From: Actinoplanes lobatus
Lineage (GTDB): Bacteria > Actinomycetota > Actinomycetes > Mycobacteriales > Micromonosporaceae
Assembly: GCF_014205215.1 (NCBI RefSeq)
Contig: NZ_JACHNC010000001.1
Coordinates: forward strand, 8,366,501 to 8,430,500
DNA length: 64,000 nt
Reading direction: 5' to 3'
Under the pieces are notes generated by a model, which saw only the letters and a program-made list of their open reading frames with translations, was not told the DNA's origin and searched no databases. The translations under genes and the position numbers were made by a program. Positions 30,121-38,074 of this stretch are shown piece after piece. Every line of letters begins with the position of its first letter. Positions within the stretch are counted from its first letter, which is position 1.

Positions 30121-30924
30121 TCAGTCCTCGTCGGGGGCGTGGTGGTCGAGGTTCTGAACGCCGCGCTTCCAGTAGCCGTCGACGTCGACCGCGTCGGCGG
30201 GGAGGGCCCGGTCGTTGCGGAGGTGGCGGCGGATCGGCTTGAGGGTGGTGGCCTCGCCGGCGATCCAGACGAAACCGTCACCGGGCGGGAGCTCGGCGGC
30301 GGTGATCGCGTCCAGCAGAAGGGTGGTGCCTCCCGGCTCGGCGCCGTCCCGGTGAAGCCAGGTGAGCGTCACATCGGCGAACCAGGTCAGCTTCTGCTCC
30401 TCCACGGCGTCGGCCACCTCGACATATGCCAGGACTCGGCGGCCGGCGGGGATCTGCTCCAGGAAGCGGGCCACGGCGGGCAGGGCGGTCTCGTCGCCGG
30501 CGATGAGATACCAGTCGAGGTCCATCGGGATCAGGACCGAGCCGCGCGGGCCCAGGACGCCTACGGTCTGGCCCTCGCTCGCCTGGGCCGCCCACGTGGA
30601 TGCCGGGCCCTCGCCGTGGATGACGAAGTCGAGGTCGAGTTCGCCGGGGCGGTGGGCGCGGACCGTGTAGTCGCGGAACACCGGGCGGGGCGTTCCGGGC
30701 GGCGGCGGGATCAGGCCGTTGGGGCCCAGGGCGGGCATGATCGGCAGTTCGGCGCCGTCGGCCGGGAAGAAGACCTTGACGTGGTCGGCGGGGGCCGGGC
30801 CCTGGAAGCCGTCGAGGTCGTCGCCGCCGAGAGTCACGCGGACCAGGCGCGGGGTGATCCGCTGGACGTTGCGGACCTGGAGCAGGCGGGGCTCGAGGTC
30901 GTACTGGACGATCGTGGCGGGCAC
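30121..30924 (-). CDS. Siderophore-interacting protein (FAD/NADPH ferric reductase)
   Basis: A 267-residue protein from a GTG at 30924, chosen because GGAGGA stands 6 nt upstream; an in-frame ATG at 30957 lies inside a terminator hairpin. It shows the ViuB/YqjH family features: an N-terminal RITPRLVRVTLGGDDL strand, the flavin-binding FRDYTVRAH motif with DLDFVIHGEGPASTWA following, and a C-terminal nucleotide-binding part with DGFVWIAGEATTLKPIRRHL. These cytoplasmic enzymes reduce iron in the imported ferri-siderophore, releasing Fe(II). It is the last gene after the monooxygenase-ArCP-MbtH operon, separated by a hairpin that may lower its expression. Confidence 0.93.
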   Translation of the reverse strand: MPATIVQYDLEPRLLQVRNVQRITPRLVRVTLGGDDLDGFQGPAPADHVKVFFPADGAELPIMPALGPNGLIPPPPGTPRPVFRDYTVRAHRPGELDLDFVIHGEGPASTWAAQASEGQTVGVLGPRGSVLIPMDLDWYLIAGDETALPAVARFLEQIPAGRRVLAYVEVADAVEEQKLTWFADVTLTWLHRDGAEPGGTTLLLDAITAAELPPGDGFVWIAGEATTLKPIRRHLRNDRALPADAVDVDGYWKRGVQNLDHHAPDED

Positions 30925-30954
30925 GGAACTCCTCCGTAGACGGCGGTGAAAAGG

Positions 30955-30986
30955 CACGACCCGCCGTGGAAGAACGGCGGGTCGTG
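30955..30986 (-). terminator. Rho-independent terminator or attenuator between mbtH-like gene and SIP gene
   Basis: CACGACCCGCCGT and its exact complement ACGGCGGGTCGTG form a 13-bp stem with loop GGAAGA. On the minus strand the hairpin is followed by CCTTTTC. It sits 11 bp past the MbtH stop and upstream of the SIP ribosome-binding site. Confidence 0.8.
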
Positions 30987-30997
30987 TCGGGAACAGA

Positions 30998-31219
30998 TCA
31001 GGCGGACGGCGTGTCCATGGCCCGGATCAGGCTGGCCGGGCGCATGTCGGTCCAGGTCTTCTCGACGTACTCCAGGCAGTTGGCGCGGGAGTCCTCCGGG
31101 TGGGCGACCGTCCACCCGGCCGGGATCTCGGCGAACGACGGCCACAGCGAGTGCTGGCCCTCCTCGTTGACGAGTACCAGGTAGGTGGCGTCGTCGTCCT
31201 CGAACGGGTTGGTGCTCAT
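30998..31219 (-). CDS. MbtH-like protein
   Basis: A 73-residue protein beginning [18 protein letters not shown]. It carries all the family landmarks: [15 protein letters not shown], and the C-terminal [17 protein letters not shown]. MbtH proteins bind NRPS adenylation domains and are needed for their folding and activity, so this one presumably serves the giant NRPS and perhaps the split A domain. The ATG overlaps the stop of the aryl carrier protein gene by 4 bp. It is the third gene of the iron-box operon starting at 32819. Confidence 0.96.
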   Translation of the reverse strand: MSTNPFEDDDATYLVLVNEEGQHSLWPSFAEIPAGWTVAHPEDSRANCLEYVEKTWTDMRPASLIRAMDTPSA

Positions 31220-31470
31220 CGGACGGCCTCCTGCCGCGCGGCGGTCAGCAGCGCCCACCAGCCGTTGACGGTGGCGTCCTCGGCGAGGTCGGCGAAATCG
31301 AGGCGGACGCCGCCGGAGCGCCAGCGCTCGACCAGGGTCATCAGCCGGATCGAGTCGAGGCCGACGTCGATCAGGTCGTCGTCGGGGCCGAAGCTGTCGG
31401 CCGGCTCCTCGAGGACCTCGGCGATCTGCGCCTGTAGTTCGGCGGCGGACGTGGGCAGCGGGGCGGTCAT
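31216..31470 (-). CDS. Free-standing aryl carrier protein (EntB C-terminal-like)
   Basis: An 84-residue carrier protein. The phosphopantetheine site is in NLIDxGLDS form: [20 protein letters not shown], Ser near residue 40. The tail [17 protein letters not shown] is typical of the aryl carrier domain of EntB/DhbB rather than of a peptidyl carrier. Such proteins hold an aryl acid (2,3-dihydroxybenzoate or salicylate) for the first condensation domain. The EntF-like C domain of the 713-residue NRPS is a plausible recipient. No isochorismatase, aryl-AMP ligase or isochorismate synthase gene is visible in the window. It overlaps both neighbours by 4 bp (ATGA), so it belongs firmly to the hydroxamate operon. 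Confidence 0.88.
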   Translation of the reverse strand: MTAPLPTSAAELQAQIAEVLEEPADSFGPDDDLIDVGLDSIRLMTLVERWRSGGVRLDFADLAEDATVNGWWALLTAARQEAVR

Positions 31471-32819
31471 GGTCGGTCTCCGGAGGTGACGAGTGTCCAC
31501 GGCTCGGCGGCCGGGACGGGGTGGCGGTCGGCGAGCCGGGCGGCGACCGACGCGACGATCTCGCCGGATCGCACCGCCACCGCGGACAGCAGGGAGGACG
31601 TGATGCCGTGCGAGTGCTCGGTCGCGCCCTGGAGGTAGACGCCGGCGTGCAGGGCCGGGTCGGTGACGAGCCGGTAGTCGCGGCCGATGCGCGGCAGGCC
31701 CTCGTCGTCGCGCCGGCACAGCGGGCCGGTCGCGCCGAGCAGTGTCGCCGCGTCGACCGGACGGCAGCCGGTGGCGTAGATGACGGCGTCGGCGCTCAGC
31801 TCGGTCAGTTCGCCGGTGGGCAGGTGTTCGACCACCAGCTCGACACCGTCGGGGCGCGATTTCAGGCCGGTGACCCGGGAGGCGTTCATGACGCGGAGCC
31901 GGTTGCGGCCCAGGATCCTCTCACCGTACGCCTTGCGGTACAGCTCGGTGATCAGGTCACCGTCCACCACCGAGTAGTTGGTGTTGCGGTGGTAGTCGAA
32001 CAGCATCCGCTTCACGTCGTCCGGGGCGCCGTAGTAGAGGTCCACGGCGGACGGGTCGAAGATGCCGTTGGCGAAGTTGCTGTCGTCGGCGGGGCTGTAG
32101 CCGTACCGGAAGAAGACCGAGCAGACCTCGGCGGCCGGGTAGCGTTCGTGCAGGAAAGCGGTCGTCTCGGCGGCACTCTGGCCGGCACCGACCACGACGA
32201 ACCGCTGGGGCCGTTCCACCTCGAACGTCTCGACGCGGTGCAGGATGTCGAGGTTGTGCCAGACCCGCTCGGAGACGGTGACCTCCGGCGGCAGGGCCGC
32301 TTCCAGCCCGGCGGCGACGATCACGTTACGGGCCCGCACGACCCGGGTGCCGCCGTCGGTCCGGGCGATCACGTCGACCGCCCGGGCCTGGCCGTCGGCG
32401 CCGGTGACCGGGACGACGTCGGTGACCGTGTGCCCGTACGCCACGCTGTCCTTCATCCGGCCGGCGGCCCAGCTGAGGTAGTCGTGGAACTCGACCCGCA
32501 GCGGGTACATCGTCTTGTAGTTGATGAAGTCGGCGAGCCGGTCGTGGGCGTGCAGGTAGGAGACGAAGCTGAAGTCGCTGGCCGGGTTGCGCATGGTGAC
32601 CAGGTCCTTGAGGAAGGAGACCTGCATCGTCGCGTTCTCGAACAGCATCCCGCGATGCCAGCCGAACTCCTCCTGCTTCTCCAGGAAGACGGCCTCGATG
32701 CGGTCCTCCAGACGGGCGCACCGGGCGTTGTGCTCCTCGACGGCGATGGCGAGGGCCAGGTTGGACGGTCCGAAACCGATGCCGACCAGGTCGTACACCG
32801 TGGAGTCGGAGGGATTCAA
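31467..32819 (-). CDS. L-ornithine N5-monooxygenase (PvdA/SidA family)
   Basis: A 450-residue flavoprotein. The FAD site is [13 protein letters not shown] near residues 12-24, and the NADPH site is [15 protein letters not shown] near 205. Family blocks include [34 protein letters not shown] and the C-terminal ATGCRP plus [14 protein letters not shown]. The enzyme hydroxylates the side-chain nitrogen of ornithine (or lysine) with NADPH and O2, the first step to hydroxamate ligands. This agrees with the acidic pockets of the NRPS A domains. The start is a TTG at 32819; a GTG at codon 8 is possible. It leads the operon monooxygenase-ArCP-MbtH, and an iron box ends 37 bp upstream. Confidence 0.95.
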   Translation of the reverse strand: MNPSDSTVYDLVGIGFGPSNLALAIAVEEHNARCARLEDRIEAVFLEKQEEFGWHRGMLFENATMQVSFLKDLVTMRNPASDFSFVSYLHAHDRLADFINYKTMYPLRVEFHDYLSWAAGRMKDSVAYGHTVTDVVPVTGADGQARAVDVIARTDGGTRVVRARNVIVAAGLEAALPPEVTVSERVWHNLDILHRVETFEVERPQRFVVVGAGQSAAETTAFLHERYPAAEVCSVFFRYGYSPADDSNFANGIFDPSAVDLYYGAPDDVKRMLFDYHRNTNYSVVDGDLITELYRKAYGERILGRNRLRVMNASRVTGLKSRPDGVELVVEHLPTGELTELSADAVIYATGCRPVDAATLLGATGPLCRRDDEGLPRIGRDYRLVTDPALHAGVYLQGATEHSHGITSSLLSAVAVRSGEIVASVAARLADRHPVPAAEPWTLVTSGDRP

Positions 32820-32855
32820 GGTCAGGCCCTTTCGAGCGGAGCGGCACTGCCGTGC

Positions 32856-32874
32856 GGAGGTTAGGCTAACCTAA
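32856..32874. promoter_or_regulatory. IdeR/DmdR1-type iron box upstream of the ornithine monooxygenase operon
   Basis: GGAGGTTAGGCTAACCTAA matches 17 of 19 consensus positions and contains a perfect GGTTAGGCTAACC core. It lies 37 bp before the monooxygenase start and just beyond the stop of the upstream acyltransferase gene. Confidence 0.9.
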
Positions 32875-32879
32875 CCATT

Positions 32880-33500
32880 TCAGGCGAGTAAAGCGGGTCG
32901 TGGATGCGACATGAGCGCGGCACACTTGTGCCCCAGATCGACCTCGATGAGCGGCTCGAATCCCGCGGCCGCGAACATCCGGCGTGCCATGGCGTGCCGC
33001 GCGTCCGGGTCGGCGACCACCCGGGCGCACCGGGGATCGGCCGCGAACAGGCCGTCCACCAGCGCCGCCATCAACTCCCGGCCGAGGCCGCGGTCGGTCG
33101 CCTCGAGCGGCCCGACGGCGATGTGGACACCCAGGTCGTACGCCTCCGCCGGGTAGTACCGGCCGACCACGTCGCGCGGTGTCCGGTAGACCTCCAGGTA
33201 GGCCAGGTCGGCCCCGTCGCGTGCGGCGATCAGGGGCAGCGTGCACGCCCCGGCGAGCTGCCGCCGGAGCACCGCGTCCCACCGCTCGACCGGCCAGTTC
33301 TGCTCCCAGAACAGGTCCACGTGCGGCAGCGCCATCCAGTCGGCGACCACTGTGCCGTCACCGGCGCCCGGGTCGGCCACCCGCACCCGCCAGGGCCCGT
33401 CCAGGTCCGGGACGGGCGGTGGACCGGCCGCGACCACGGCCGGGTCGAGGCCGTCGGTCAGCTCCCGGAAGGACTCCGCCGACCAGGTTTCCGCGCTCAT
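32880..33500 (-). CDS. Siderophore N-acyltransferase (IucB/MbtK-type GNAT)
   Basis: A 206-residue GNAT of the siderophore acyltransferase subfamily. It shows WMALPHVDLFWEQNWPVERW near the middle (an IucB/AcbB-type block), AYLEVYRTPRDVVGRYY, and the acyl-CoA region GLGRELMAALVDGLF followed by VVADPDARHAMARRMFAAAGF. Family members acylate the hydroxylated side-chain nitrogen of lysine or ornithine (acetyl in aerobactin, long acyl in mycobactin), completing the hydroxamate. It has its own iron box upstream (33516-33534) and a GGGGG ribosome-binding site before the ATG at 33500. The acyl donor cannot be told from sequence; acetyl is the simplest guess. Confidence 0.88.
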   Translation of the reverse strand: MSAETWSAESFRELTDGLDPAVVAAGPPPVPDLDGPWRVRVADPGAGDGTVVADWMALPHVDLFWEQNWPVERWDAVLRRQLAGACTLPLIAARDGADLAYLEVYRTPRDVVGRYYPAEAYDLGVHIAVGPLEATDRGLGRELMAALVDGLFAADPRCARVVADPDARHAMARRMFAAAGFEPLIEVDLGHKCAALMSHPRPALLA

Positions 33501-33515
33501 CGGATCCCCCTTTAC

Positions 33516-33534
33516 TTAGGTTCGCCTAACCTAA
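33516..33534. promoter_or_regulatory. IdeR/DmdR1-type iron box upstream of the N-acyltransferase
   Basis: TTAGGTTCGCCTAACCTAA matches 17 of 19 consensus positions and is a strong palindrome. It is 16 bp from the acyltransferase start, so a bound repressor would cover the promoter and start region. It marks the right boundary of the iron-regulated locus. Confidence 0.9.
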
Positions 33535-33606
33535 GCGCTGGAGGGCGTATCCGCCTAGCCCGGGGAGCGGAGGGAACGCTCCCGCCCGTACGGTAAGGTC
33601 CCGCGA

Positions 33607-34569
33607 TCAACCGTCGATGCTGCGCGAGAGATTCGCGATGCTGGTGGTCAGCGCGGTGACGTAGGCGCTGATCCGCCACGCCGCGGTGACCAGGCTCGCG
33701 AGCCGCGCCACCAGTACCGGCCGGGTCACCACCTCCGGACTGTCGATCACCCACAGGCTCGCCCGGGCGAACAGGTCGCCGATCAGGCCGCGCACGATGT
33801 CGCGGGCCAGCAGGATCAGGTCACCGGCCGATCTGGTGATCAATGTCATGGCCGTCGAGGTCGCGGCCAGCCCGCGCAGCGCCTCCACGTTGTTCGCCAT
33901 GATGTCCAGGTAGGCGCGCACGTCCGGCCGCTCCGGCCCGGGGAACGCCCCGGCCAGGCACCACTCCAGATCGGACGCCAGCCGGCGCAGCTCACCGGCC
34001 ATCACGTCCCAGTGGCCGGCCTGGTCGGCGACCACCTCCGGGGTGCCGGTGAGATCGTCGAGAAGGCGGCGAAGCGGTTCGACATGCGTGGTCGCGTACT
34101 CCAGCCCGCCGGTCCGCAGCAGCATGAACATGCCGGTCACCGGAGTGGCGAACTCGGCGACCGGGGCGGCCTCGGCGAGCAGCGGCTCCACCCACTCGCG
34201 GCTGTTGACCGCCTCCAGCACGCCGTCGATGATCTCCGGGGCCGACGGGGCGTCCTCGTCGGCGGAGCCCTCGTCCGGCTGGCCCACCATCTCGGCCAGC
34301 GGCTGCTCCCCGGCGGCCACCCGGCGCAGGCCGCGAACGGTCAGGACCAGCGTCTCCTCGACGTACGCCAGAAGCTCGTCGTGTTTTTGATAGCGGTCAC
34401 CCAGGCCGGTGAGAATCCAGCCGCAGAGTGCCCCGAAAGCGGTCTGGCCCTTCTCGATCTGCCGTCCGGTGAGCCGGACCTGCCCGAGCCGCACCCGCAA
34501 CCGGTCGAGCTGGGCGGCATGCGCCCTGAGCTGCTCCGGGCCGACCGGGGGCCCGGCGGCCGTCGCCAC
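33607..34569 (-). CDS. Hypothetical protein, WXG100/type VII-effector-like helical protein
   Basis: A 320-residue protein from a GTG at 34569. It is mostly helical and has no signal peptide or recognised catalytic motif. The N-terminal 100 residues (PEQLRAHAAQLDRLRVRLG, GRQIEKGQTAFGALCGWI) resemble the long-helix N-termini of actinobacterial WXG100/LXG-type proteins. An acidic linker follows (QPDEGSADEDAPSAPEI), then a second helical half ending AWRISAYVTALTTSIANLSRS. No toxin domain is attached and no ESX genes lie nearby. A GGGAGCG/CGCTCCC hairpin (33563-33583) follows the stop. The assignment is tentative. Confidence 0.5.
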   Translation of the reverse strand: MATAAGPPVGPEQLRAHAAQLDRLRVRLGQVRLTGRQIEKGQTAFGALCGWILTGLGDRYQKHDELLAYVEETLVLTVRGLRRVAAGEQPLAEMVGQPDEGSADEDAPSAPEIIDGVLEAVNSREWVEPLLAEAAPVAEFATPVTGMFMLLRTGGLEYATTHVEPLRRLLDDLTGTPEVVADQAGHWDVMAGELRRLASDLEWCLAGAFPGPERPDVRAYLDIMANNVEALRGLAATSTAMTLITRSAGDLILLARDIVRGLIGDLFARASLWVIDSPEVVTRPVLVARLASLVTAAWRISAYVTALTTSIANLSRSIDG

Positions 34570-34651
34570 TACGACGCCATCCCGGAAAGGTAACTCAACG
34601 CCACACCGGGACAGTACCGTCCCGTCACGGGGTGGCGCTGACCCAGGGGCG

Positions 34652-35217
34652 TCAGAAGACGAGCCGGTCCGCGAAGGCCGTCACCACCTCGTCCGGATCG
34701 GCGTCCGCCCCGATCGAGGTGGTCAGCATGTCCAGCAGCAGACCGTCCATCGCGTAGTGCAGCAGCGCGATCTCGAAGGCCCCGCCCGGCAGGCCGGTGG
34801 TGCGGTGGAACGCCACATCGTCGCGGAAGCCGGCCCGCAGGGTGCCGCCGAGGATCTCGGACAGCCCCGGCCGCCGGGCCGCCTCCAGTCGCAGCTCGAT
34901 CAGCGCCCGGGTCAGGTCGGGCTGCCGGGTGGTGCGCTCCAGGATGTAGCGCAGGTAGTCGACGAACAACTCCCGGCCCGGCTCGCGGGCGGCCAGGCCG
35001 GCGACCACCGTCTCGTCGGGGGCGAACCGCTCCATGATCCGCTCGCCGAGGGCGCCGAGCAGCGCGTCGCGGGACCGGAAGTAGTTCGACGCCGTGCCGG
35101 CGGGCACCCCGGCCTCCTGATCGACGGCACGGTGGGTGAGCCCACGGGCCCGCTCGCGGCGAGCACGCGCAACCCCGCGTCGGCGAGCACGCGACGGCGT
35201 TCCGGATTTCTGGCCAT
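34652..35217 (-). pseudogene. TetR-family regulator with a frameshift in the N-terminal HTH
   Basis: The natural N-terminus starts at an ATG at 35217: MARNPERRRVLADAGLRVLA, a classic TetR first helix. It runs out of frame at GGGCCC near 35146-35151. The remainder continues in the -1 frame as RGLTHRAVDQEAGVPAGTASNYFRSRDALL (helix-turn-helix), then a normal TetR ligand domain to 34652. Restoring one G to the GGGCCC run would give ASGARGLTHRAV, an unbroken repressor of about 189 residues. So this is either a recent inactivating deletion or a sequencing error in a G/C run. The gene is divergent from the RibD/DHFR-like gene, with palindromes between them that look like its operator. Confidence 0.8.
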
Positions 35218-35234
35218 GCGCGGACACTAGCAGG

Positions 35235-35282
35235 AACCACTACAGGTGCTGTAGTTTACAAACCACGACAGCCATAGTGGTT
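35235..35282. promoter_or_regulatory. Candidate TetR operator between the tetR-like and dihydrofolate-reductase-like genes
   Basis: Two nested inverted repeats sit in this 76-bp divergent promoter: CTACAG-GTG-CTGTAG (35240-35254), and AACCACTA (35235-35242) paired with TAGTGGTT (35275-35282). Local autoregulation by TetR proteins through such sites is common. Binding by the neighbouring, frameshifted regulator is inferred. Confidence 0.6.
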
Positions 35283-35292
35283 AGGGGTCATC

Positions 35293-35868
35293 TTGCGAAA
35301 GCTCGTCTATTTCGTCGCCGCCACCATCGACGGATTCATCGCCGCACCCGACGGCTCGTGGGACTTCATGACGATCCACGACGACGTCACCGCGTTCATG
35401 AGCACGCGATATCCGGAGACCGTGCCCACCCACCTGCGCGGGCCCCTGGGCGTCGAGGGGCCGAACCGGGTGTTCGACACGGTGCTGATGGGACGGCACA
35501 CCTACGAGCCGGCCCTCCAGGCCGGGATCATCTCCCCGTACGCGCATCTGAAGCAGTTCGTGTTCTCCCGCACGCTGCCGGCCTCGGCGGATCCGGCCGT
35601 CCAGGTGGTGGCCGACGATCCGCATGCCCTGGCCGACAAGCTCAAGCAGCAGCCCGGCCTGGACATCTGGCTGGCCGGCGGCGGCAGCCTGGCCGGGCAG
35701 CTGCTGCCCGTCGTCGACGAACTGGTCATCAAACTGAACCCGATCGTGGCGGGCGCCGGCATCCCCCTCGCCACGACCGGGTTCGACCCGCACCGTTTCG
35801 ACCTGATCGACACGACCCCGCTGGACAGCGGCGTGGTCGTGCTCCGCTACCGGGCCGCCGCCGGGTAG
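35293..35868 (+). CDS. Dihydrofolate reductase / RibD C-terminal family protein
   Basis: A 191-residue protein beginning at a TTG (MRKLVYFVAATIDGFIAAPDGSWDF), the characteristic start of the YwjB/YyaP-like RibD_C family. It has FDTVLMGRHTYEP, an NADPH-binding IWLAGGGSLAGQLLP strand-loop, and a DELVIKLNPIVAGAGIPL block. Members are NADPH-dependent reductases, mostly without known substrates. The gene is transcribed away from the TetR pseudogene and is likely its regulatory target. Confidence 0.85.
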   Translation: MRKLVYFVAATIDGFIAAPDGSWDFMTIHDDVTAFMSTRYPETVPTHLRGPLGVEGPNRVFDTVLMGRHTYEPALQAGIISPYAHLKQFVFSRTLPASADPAVQVVADDPHALADKLKQQPGLDIWLAGGGSLAGQLLPVVDELVIKLNPIVAGAGIPLATTGFDPHRFDLIDTTPLDSGVVVLRYRAAAG

Positions 35869-35898
35869 CGCCCGGCCATCTGCGCCCCGATACGCCGG

Positions 35899-36867
35899 TC
35901 AGCCGCGGATCTCGACCACCTGGTCGACGGGAAGGCGCGGGGTGGGTTCGGCGGCCGGGCCGGTGGTGTCGGCGATGCCGAGACGCACCACGAGGTACGG
36001 CGTGCCGAGGCCGCCGAGCAGGTGGCCGAGCCGCTGCCGGGTGAAACCCACCTCGACCGGGCCGCTCAACGGGGTGAGGGCCGCGCCGTGCTCGGTGGCG
36101 GCCAGCCACACGGCGTTGAGCGCCTCGCCGGCGCGCAGCCAGTCGGCCGGCTCGTCGCCGCTGCCGTAAAGAACCGCGTAGGTGACGGCGCTGTCGTGCC
36201 CGCCCCCGCCGGGAAGGGTGCCGGCCACGCCGAAGTCCCGGCCCGCGACGGTGGTCTGCGCCGGTTCGGCCAGCAGGCTCGCGTCGGGGATGCCGGTGCC
36301 GTCGGCGCGTTTCCCGCCGACCCAGGTGGAGGTCTCGGCCTGGAGCAGATCGTCGGCGGTCTCCGCCTTCTGCGCCTGCTCCACCAGGACCGCCAGCTCG
36401 ATGACCTGATCACGGCTGAGCAGGCACAGGCGGGCGCCGCCCTGCTCGGCGGCCACGGTGAGCGCGTCGAGGACCTTCGCGTCGACCGGTTCGTCGCTCA
36501 TGGTCCGGCGGTCGGTGTGCCGCTGCGACAACTGGTCGCGGACGCGGACGGCCGCCGGGTCGGCGGTACGGCGTCTGAGCGGCCGGATGATCGCGAGGGG
36601 CTCGCCGGCGGGACGCTCGACCTCATGGGCCCAGCCCTCGGCGTCCAGGGCGACCCGGGCGTGGTGCAGCGCGGCGCCGCAACTCACCAGCAGCATGTGC
36701 TGGTCCGGGTCCTGGAAGCGCAACTGCCGGGCGGTCACCGCGAACAGCTCCAGGCGGTCGGGGTGCACCACCCAGCGCCAGGGCTGGGTGTTGTGGACCG
36801 ACGGCGCGTAACGGGCGGCGCCCGCGGCCTGGGCCAGCAGGTCGCGGGTCTGCGTGTCAGCGGTCAA
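35899..36867 (-). CDS. Nitroreductase-family protein (Acg/Rv3131-like)
   Basis: A 322-residue protein from a TTG at 36867 with GGGGAGGG upstream. The opening AAGAARYAPSVHNTQPWRW is the FMN-binding signature of the Acg group (Rv2032/Rv3131/Rv3127 in Mycobacterium tuberculosis). The double-length layout ends with a VRLGIADTTGPAAEPTPRLP tail, and RRTADPAAVRVRDQLSQRHTDRRTM fits the same group. In mycobacteria these are dormancy (DosR) proteins, thought to hold flavin rather than act as efficient nitroreductases. It is divergent from the alcohol dehydrogenase gene with a DosR-like box between. It marks the left edge of the dormancy-type island. Confidence 0.88.
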   Translation of the reverse strand: MTADTQTRDLLAQAAGAARYAPSVHNTQPWRWVVHPDRLELFAVTARQLRFQDPDQHMLLVSCGAALHHARVALDAEGWAHEVERPAGEPLAIIRPLRRRTADPAAVRVRDQLSQRHTDRRTMSDEPVDAKVLDALTVAAEQGGARLCLLSRDQVIELAVLVEQAQKAETADDLLQAETSTWVGGKRADGTGIPDASLLAEPAQTTVAGRDFGVAGTLPGGGGHDSAVTYAVLYGSGDEPADWLRAGEALNAVWLAATEHGAALTPLSGPVEVGFTRQRLGHLLGGLGTPYLVVRLGIADTTGPAAEPTPRLPVDQVVEIRG

Positions 36868-36966
36868 GGTGCCCTCCCCGGCGGCGCAGCGTCACGACGG
36901 CACCAGCCTGCCACAGCGGCGGGGAACCCGGAGCGGAACGGTCTCCTCCGGGCTGTCCCGAAAACC

Positions 36967-36980
36967 GGGTCCATCGACCC
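36967..36980. promoter_or_regulatory. DosR-like box upstream of the alcohol dehydrogenase
   Basis: GGGTCCATCGACCC fits GGGNC-N4-GNCCC at all eight fixed positions, the same arms and spacing as the DosR core GGGAC-TWWA-GTCCC. It ends 64 bp before the adh start codon, in the divergent promoter shared with the Acg-like gene. Confidence 0.6.
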
Positions 36981-37043
36981 TGAACAGCGAGAACATCGAG
37001 GAGAACGATCGGATCACAGGCAGTCCCCGAAAGGAGCCGTACG

Positions 37044-38054
37044 ATGCGCGCCGCCGTTGTCACCTCATTCGACAAGCCCCTCGAGATCATGGAGGTGGCC
37101 GTTCCGGAGCCGGGTCCCGGCAAGATCCGGGTGCGCCTGGAGGCGAGCGGACTGTGCCACACCGACATCCACGCCGCCCGCGGGGACTGGCCGGTCAAGC
37201 CGGGTCTGCCGTTCACTCCGGGCCACGAGGGGGTGGGCATCGTCGACCGGGCCGGTGCGGGAGTCGCCTCGCCGGCCGCCGGGGAGCGGGTCGCCGTGCC
37301 GTGGCTGGGGTACGCGTGCGGGACGTGCGAGTACTGCGTCACCGGCTGGGAGACGCTGTGCGAGGCGCAGGTGAACACCGGGTACGGGATCGACGGCGGG
37401 CACGCCGAATACCTGGTGGCCGACGCGCGGTACGTGGTGCGGGTTCCGGACGGGATCGCCCCGGCCGAGGCGGCGCCGCTGACGTGTGCGGGCGTCACCA
37501 CGTACAAGGCGGTGAAGGTCGGTGGGGTGACGCCGGGCGACCGGGTGGCGATCTTCGGAATCGGCGGGCTGGGGCACCTGGCGCAGCAGTACGCGCAGAT
37601 CTTCGGCGGCGAGACCATCGGCGTCGACGTCACCGAGGAGAAGCTGGCCCTGTCCCGCCGGCTCGGCGCGGCGCACGTGATCAACGCGGCGACCACCGAC
37701 CCGGTCGCCGCGATCGAGGCGCTCGGCGGCGCCGACGTGGCCGTGGTGCTGGCCGCCGACCCGCGGGTCATCGAGCAGGCGCATGCCTCGCTGCGGCGTG
37801 GCGGCCGGCTGGTCCTGGTGTCACTGCCGAAGGACAACACGATCACGCTGCCGGTCTTCCAGACCGTGCTGAAGGGCATCCGGGTGATCGGCTCGATCGT
37901 CGGGACCCGAGCCGATCTGGCCGAGGTGTTCCGGTTGCACGCGGCCGGGCGCACCCAGGTGCTCTTCGAGACCCGCACCCTCGACGAGATCAACGACTCC
38001 ATCGAGGACGTGCTGGCCGGCCGGGTCGCGGCCCGGCTCGTGATGCTTCCCTGA
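37044..38054 (+). CDS. Zinc-dependent alcohol dehydrogenase (AdhP-like)
   Basis: A 336-residue medium-chain dehydrogenase. Catalytic zinc ligands are in CHTDIHAARGDWP and the GHEGVG block. The structural zinc cysteines are in CGTCEYCVTGWETLCE. The Rossmann motif is AIFGIGGLGHLAQQYAQ. It oxidises or reduces primary alcohols and aldehydes with NAD(H). In this setting it may dispose of reducing equivalents under oxygen limitation, as adhP-type genes do in other dormancy regulons. A GNAT gene follows 20 bp downstream, so the two may be co-transcribed. Confidence 0.93.
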   Translation: MRAAVVTSFDKPLEIMEVAVPEPGPGKIRVRLEASGLCHTDIHAARGDWPVKPGLPFTPGHEGVGIVDRAGAGVASPAAGERVAVPWLGYACGTCEYCVTGWETLCEAQVNTGYGIDGGHAEYLVADARYVVRVPDGIAPAEAAPLTCAGVTTYKAVKVGGVTPGDRVAIFGIGGLGHLAQQYAQIFGGETIGVDVTEEKLALSRRLGAAHVINAATTDPVAAIEALGGADVAVVLAADPRVIEQAHASLRRGGRLVLVSLPKDNTITLPVFQTVLKGIRVIGSIVGTRADLAEVFRLHAAGRTQVLFETRTLDEINDSIEDVLAGRVAARLVMLP

Positions 38055-38074
38055 CCGGGCCGGCATCGGCGACC

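Noticed and set aside
33563..33583. Hairpin GGGAGCG/CGCTCCC as a firm terminator after the WXG100-like gene
   Set aside because: The stem is short (7 bp) and there is no T-tract on the minus strand, so it is mentioned only with the gene.
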